Source: Flavobacterium hiemivividum (lineage in GTDB: Bacteria; Bacteroidota; Bacteroidia; Flavobacteriales; Flavobacteriaceae). Taken from it: DNA of 64,000 nt. Both the position numbers and the translations under genes were made by a program. Below are positions 62,664 through 64,000 of this stretch, piece after piece; within the stretch, counting starts at the first letter, position 1; the number at the start of each line of letters is the position of its first letter. The notes under the pieces are model-generated. The model was not told where the DNA came from, did no database searches, and was given only the letters and a program-made list of their open reading frames with translations. Location: the NCBI RefSeq assembly GCF_004349145.1, contig NZ_SMFO01000001.1, positions 1 to 64,000 of the forward strand. Direction: 5' to 3'.

Positions 62664-63893
62664 TTAGCTACCGCTTCGTTTCATTTTTACATTGGGTAAA
62701 AAATAGGTAAAAACACCTAGCAAAGGCAGAAAAGAACTGATTTTGTAAACATATTCTATACTCGTTTGATCAGCCAAATAGCCCAATACAGCTGAACCTA
62801 AACCTCCCATTCCAAAAGCAAAACCAAAAAATAACCCAGAGATCATACCCACTTTACCGGGCGTCAATTCTTGTGCATAGACTAATATTGCTGAAAATGC
62901 CGAAGCAATAATAACTCCGATGATAACTGATAATATTCCGGTCCAAAACAAATTGGCATATGGCAAAAGCAAGGTGAATGGCGCTGCTCCTAATATTGAA
63001 ACCCAAATGATGTACTTTCTTCCAAAACGATCGCCTAAAGGTCCGCCAATTAATGTTCCCGCTGCAACAGCAGCTAAGAAAACAAACAAATGAAATTGCG
63101 ACTCTTGAATGCTAAGTCCAAATCTTTTCATCAAGTAAAATGTGAAGTAGCTGGACATACTAGACATGTAGAAAAATTTCGAAAAGATTAAAAGCAACAA
63201 TACTCCTATCGAAATTTTAATTTGTTTCTTCGAAAAAGGAACTCTGTTTTCCTCATCAGCTATTTTCTTTGAAGCTCTTAAATTCAAATGATTCTTGTAC
63301 CAAGTGGCAATCTTAGACAAAAGGAACATCCCTACAACACCCACTAATACAAACCAAATGATATTCGACTGACCATAAGGAGCCACAAGTATAGCGACCA
63401 ATAATGGTCCGATGGCGCTACCGCTATTTCCGCCCAACTGAAAGATGGATTGTGCTAAACCTCTTCGCCCTCCAGAGCCTAAGAAAGCAACGCGAGATGC
63501 TTCGGGATGAAAAATGGAAGAACCAACACCTACGAGAGAAACCGAGACTAATATCATCCAAAAATGTGTTGAATAAGATAGTAAAGCCAATCCAAAAATG
63601 GTAAATACCATAGCGATTGTTAAAGAATAAGGCTTTGGTTTTTTGTCAGTATAAAACCCAATAAACGGCTGAAGTATTGACGCTGTCAGCTGGTAAACGA
63701 AAGTAATTAATCCAATCTGGGTAAAACTTAAATCAAAATTTTCTTTAAGAATTGGGTAGACAGACGGAATCACAGACTGCAATAAATCATTTATTAAATG
63801 AGCAATAGCAATAGAAAACAGAACAGAATAAACTGTTTTTTGAACTAAAGCAGGATTGTCTGATTTTAAATCAGAATTAGAAATCGTATTCAT
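62664..63893 (-). CDS. MFS transporter, fosmidomycin-resistance (Fsr)-like
   Basis: A 409-residue membrane protein with 12 helices. IAHLINDLLQSVIPSVYPIL and LTFSQIGLITFVYQLTASILQ-like segments near the N-terminus, GVGSSIFHPEASRVAF in helix 4-5 and GPLGDRFGRKYIIWVSILGA after the central loop are characteristic of Fsr-type drug efflux proteins. It likely exports small molecules with proton antiport. The start at 63893 (MNTISNSDLKSDNPALVQKT) is used. A membrane protein ends 25 bases upstream on the same strand. Confidence 0.85.
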   Translation of the reverse strand: MNTISNSDLKSDNPALVQKTVYSVLFSIAIAHLINDLLQSVIPSVYPILKENFDLSFTQIGLITFVYQLTASILQPFIGFYTDKKPKPYSLTIAMVFTIFGLALLSYSTHFWMILVSVSLVGVGSSIFHPEASRVAFLGSGGRRGLAQSIFQLGGNSGSAIGPLLVAILVAPYGQSNIIWFVLVGVVGMFLLSKIATWYKNHLNLRASKKIADEENRVPFSKKQIKISIGVLLLLIFSKFFYMSSMSSYFTFYLMKRFGLSIQESQFHLFVFLAAVAAGTLIGGPLGDRFGRKYIIWVSILGAAPFTLLLPYANLFWTGILSVIIGVIIASAFSAILVYAQELTPGKVGMISGLFFGFAFGMGGLGSAVLGYLADQTSIEYVYKISSFLPLLGVFTYFLPNVKMKRSGS

Positions 63894-63918
63894 ATTGGAA
63901 TAAAAAAATAATAAATAA

Positions 63919-64000
63919 TTAGATAAAATGAAGCACTAAATACCAAAATGCTAAGGTAACGAAAGAAATAGGGATGCCAAAACCAATCATCATGCTACTT
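63919..64000 (-). CDS. membrane protein, C-terminal end only (truncated by window edge)
   Basis: Only the last 26 residues and the TAA stop (63919-63921) are inside the window. The reading is SSMMIGFGIPISFVTLAFWY and LVLHFI, a single hydrophobic segment as at the end of many secondary transporters (for example SLC13-type anion symporters). The family cannot be fixed from this piece. It precedes the MFS gene on the same strand. Confidence 0.55.
   Translation of the reverse strand, partial: SSMMIGFGIPISFVTLAFWYLVLHFI

Overview
The window is AT-rich DNA from a Bacteroidota chromosome, most likely Flavobacterium or a close relative. The evidence is the repeated promoter pattern TTTG-N19-TAnnTTTG, the near absence of Shine-Dalgarno sites, a fused SecDF translocase, a secreted protein with the gliding-motility (type IX secretion, type B) sorting domain, and several CarboxypepD_reg/TonB receptors. 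Most genes are ordinary core genes in short transcription units separated by clear hairpin terminators.

Region by region. 1-2660 is accessory: the 5' part of a group II intron running off the left edge on the minus strand, a DUF2750 gene bracketed by an inverted repeat, a small lipoprotein and a secreted esterase-like protein. 3126-4040 is cysteine synthase. 4339-7844 holds a MarR regulator divergent from a TonB receptor, with a perfect palindrome on the receptor promoter, plus a small conserved protein. 8087-13709 has topoisomerase III, a siderophore-type TonB receptor and a PepSY membrane protein. 13920-15100 holds a lipoprotein and a toxin-antitoxin pair whose YoeB-like toxin is frameshifted. 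15163-24960 carries valS, a DUF1573 protein, a PDZ aspartyl protease, an aminotransferase, folE, cysS, yidD and lgt. 25014-33716 carries a type IX-secreted protein, secDF, gyrB-mdh and a SpoU methyltransferase. 33792-39825 holds two asparagine synthetase genes flanking a lipoprotein amidohydrolase, then a GreA-like protein. 40051-45583 has a DUF2911 protein, a plugless outer-membrane barrel and a 1004-residue TPR protein. 45865-54340 runs from ftsE into a surface-glycan locus: four glycosyltransferases, FdtA-type isomerase, DegT aminotransferase, flippase and FemAB/GNAT-like acyltransferase. 54376-64000 has a TRIC-type membrane protein, a second SpoU methyltransferase, a RelA/SpoT enzyme, Fur, purA, a Nudix hydrolase, a DMT exporter, a 1-Cys peroxiredoxin, an Fsr-like MFS transporter and the tail of another membrane protein.

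I found no CRISPR array, tRNA, rRNA, prophage or clear new defence system. The points most worth following up are regulatory or structural: the two asnB genes share a nearly identical 38-bp promoter region; a 22-bp palindrome overlies the -7 box of the MarR-adjacent TonB receptor; two copies of a structured intergenic repeat are present; a run of six 7-bp repeats inserts 14 codons into the sugar aminotransferase; the YoeB toxin looks inactivated by a one-base loss; and some -7 boxes lie so near the start codon that the mRNAs may be leaderless.
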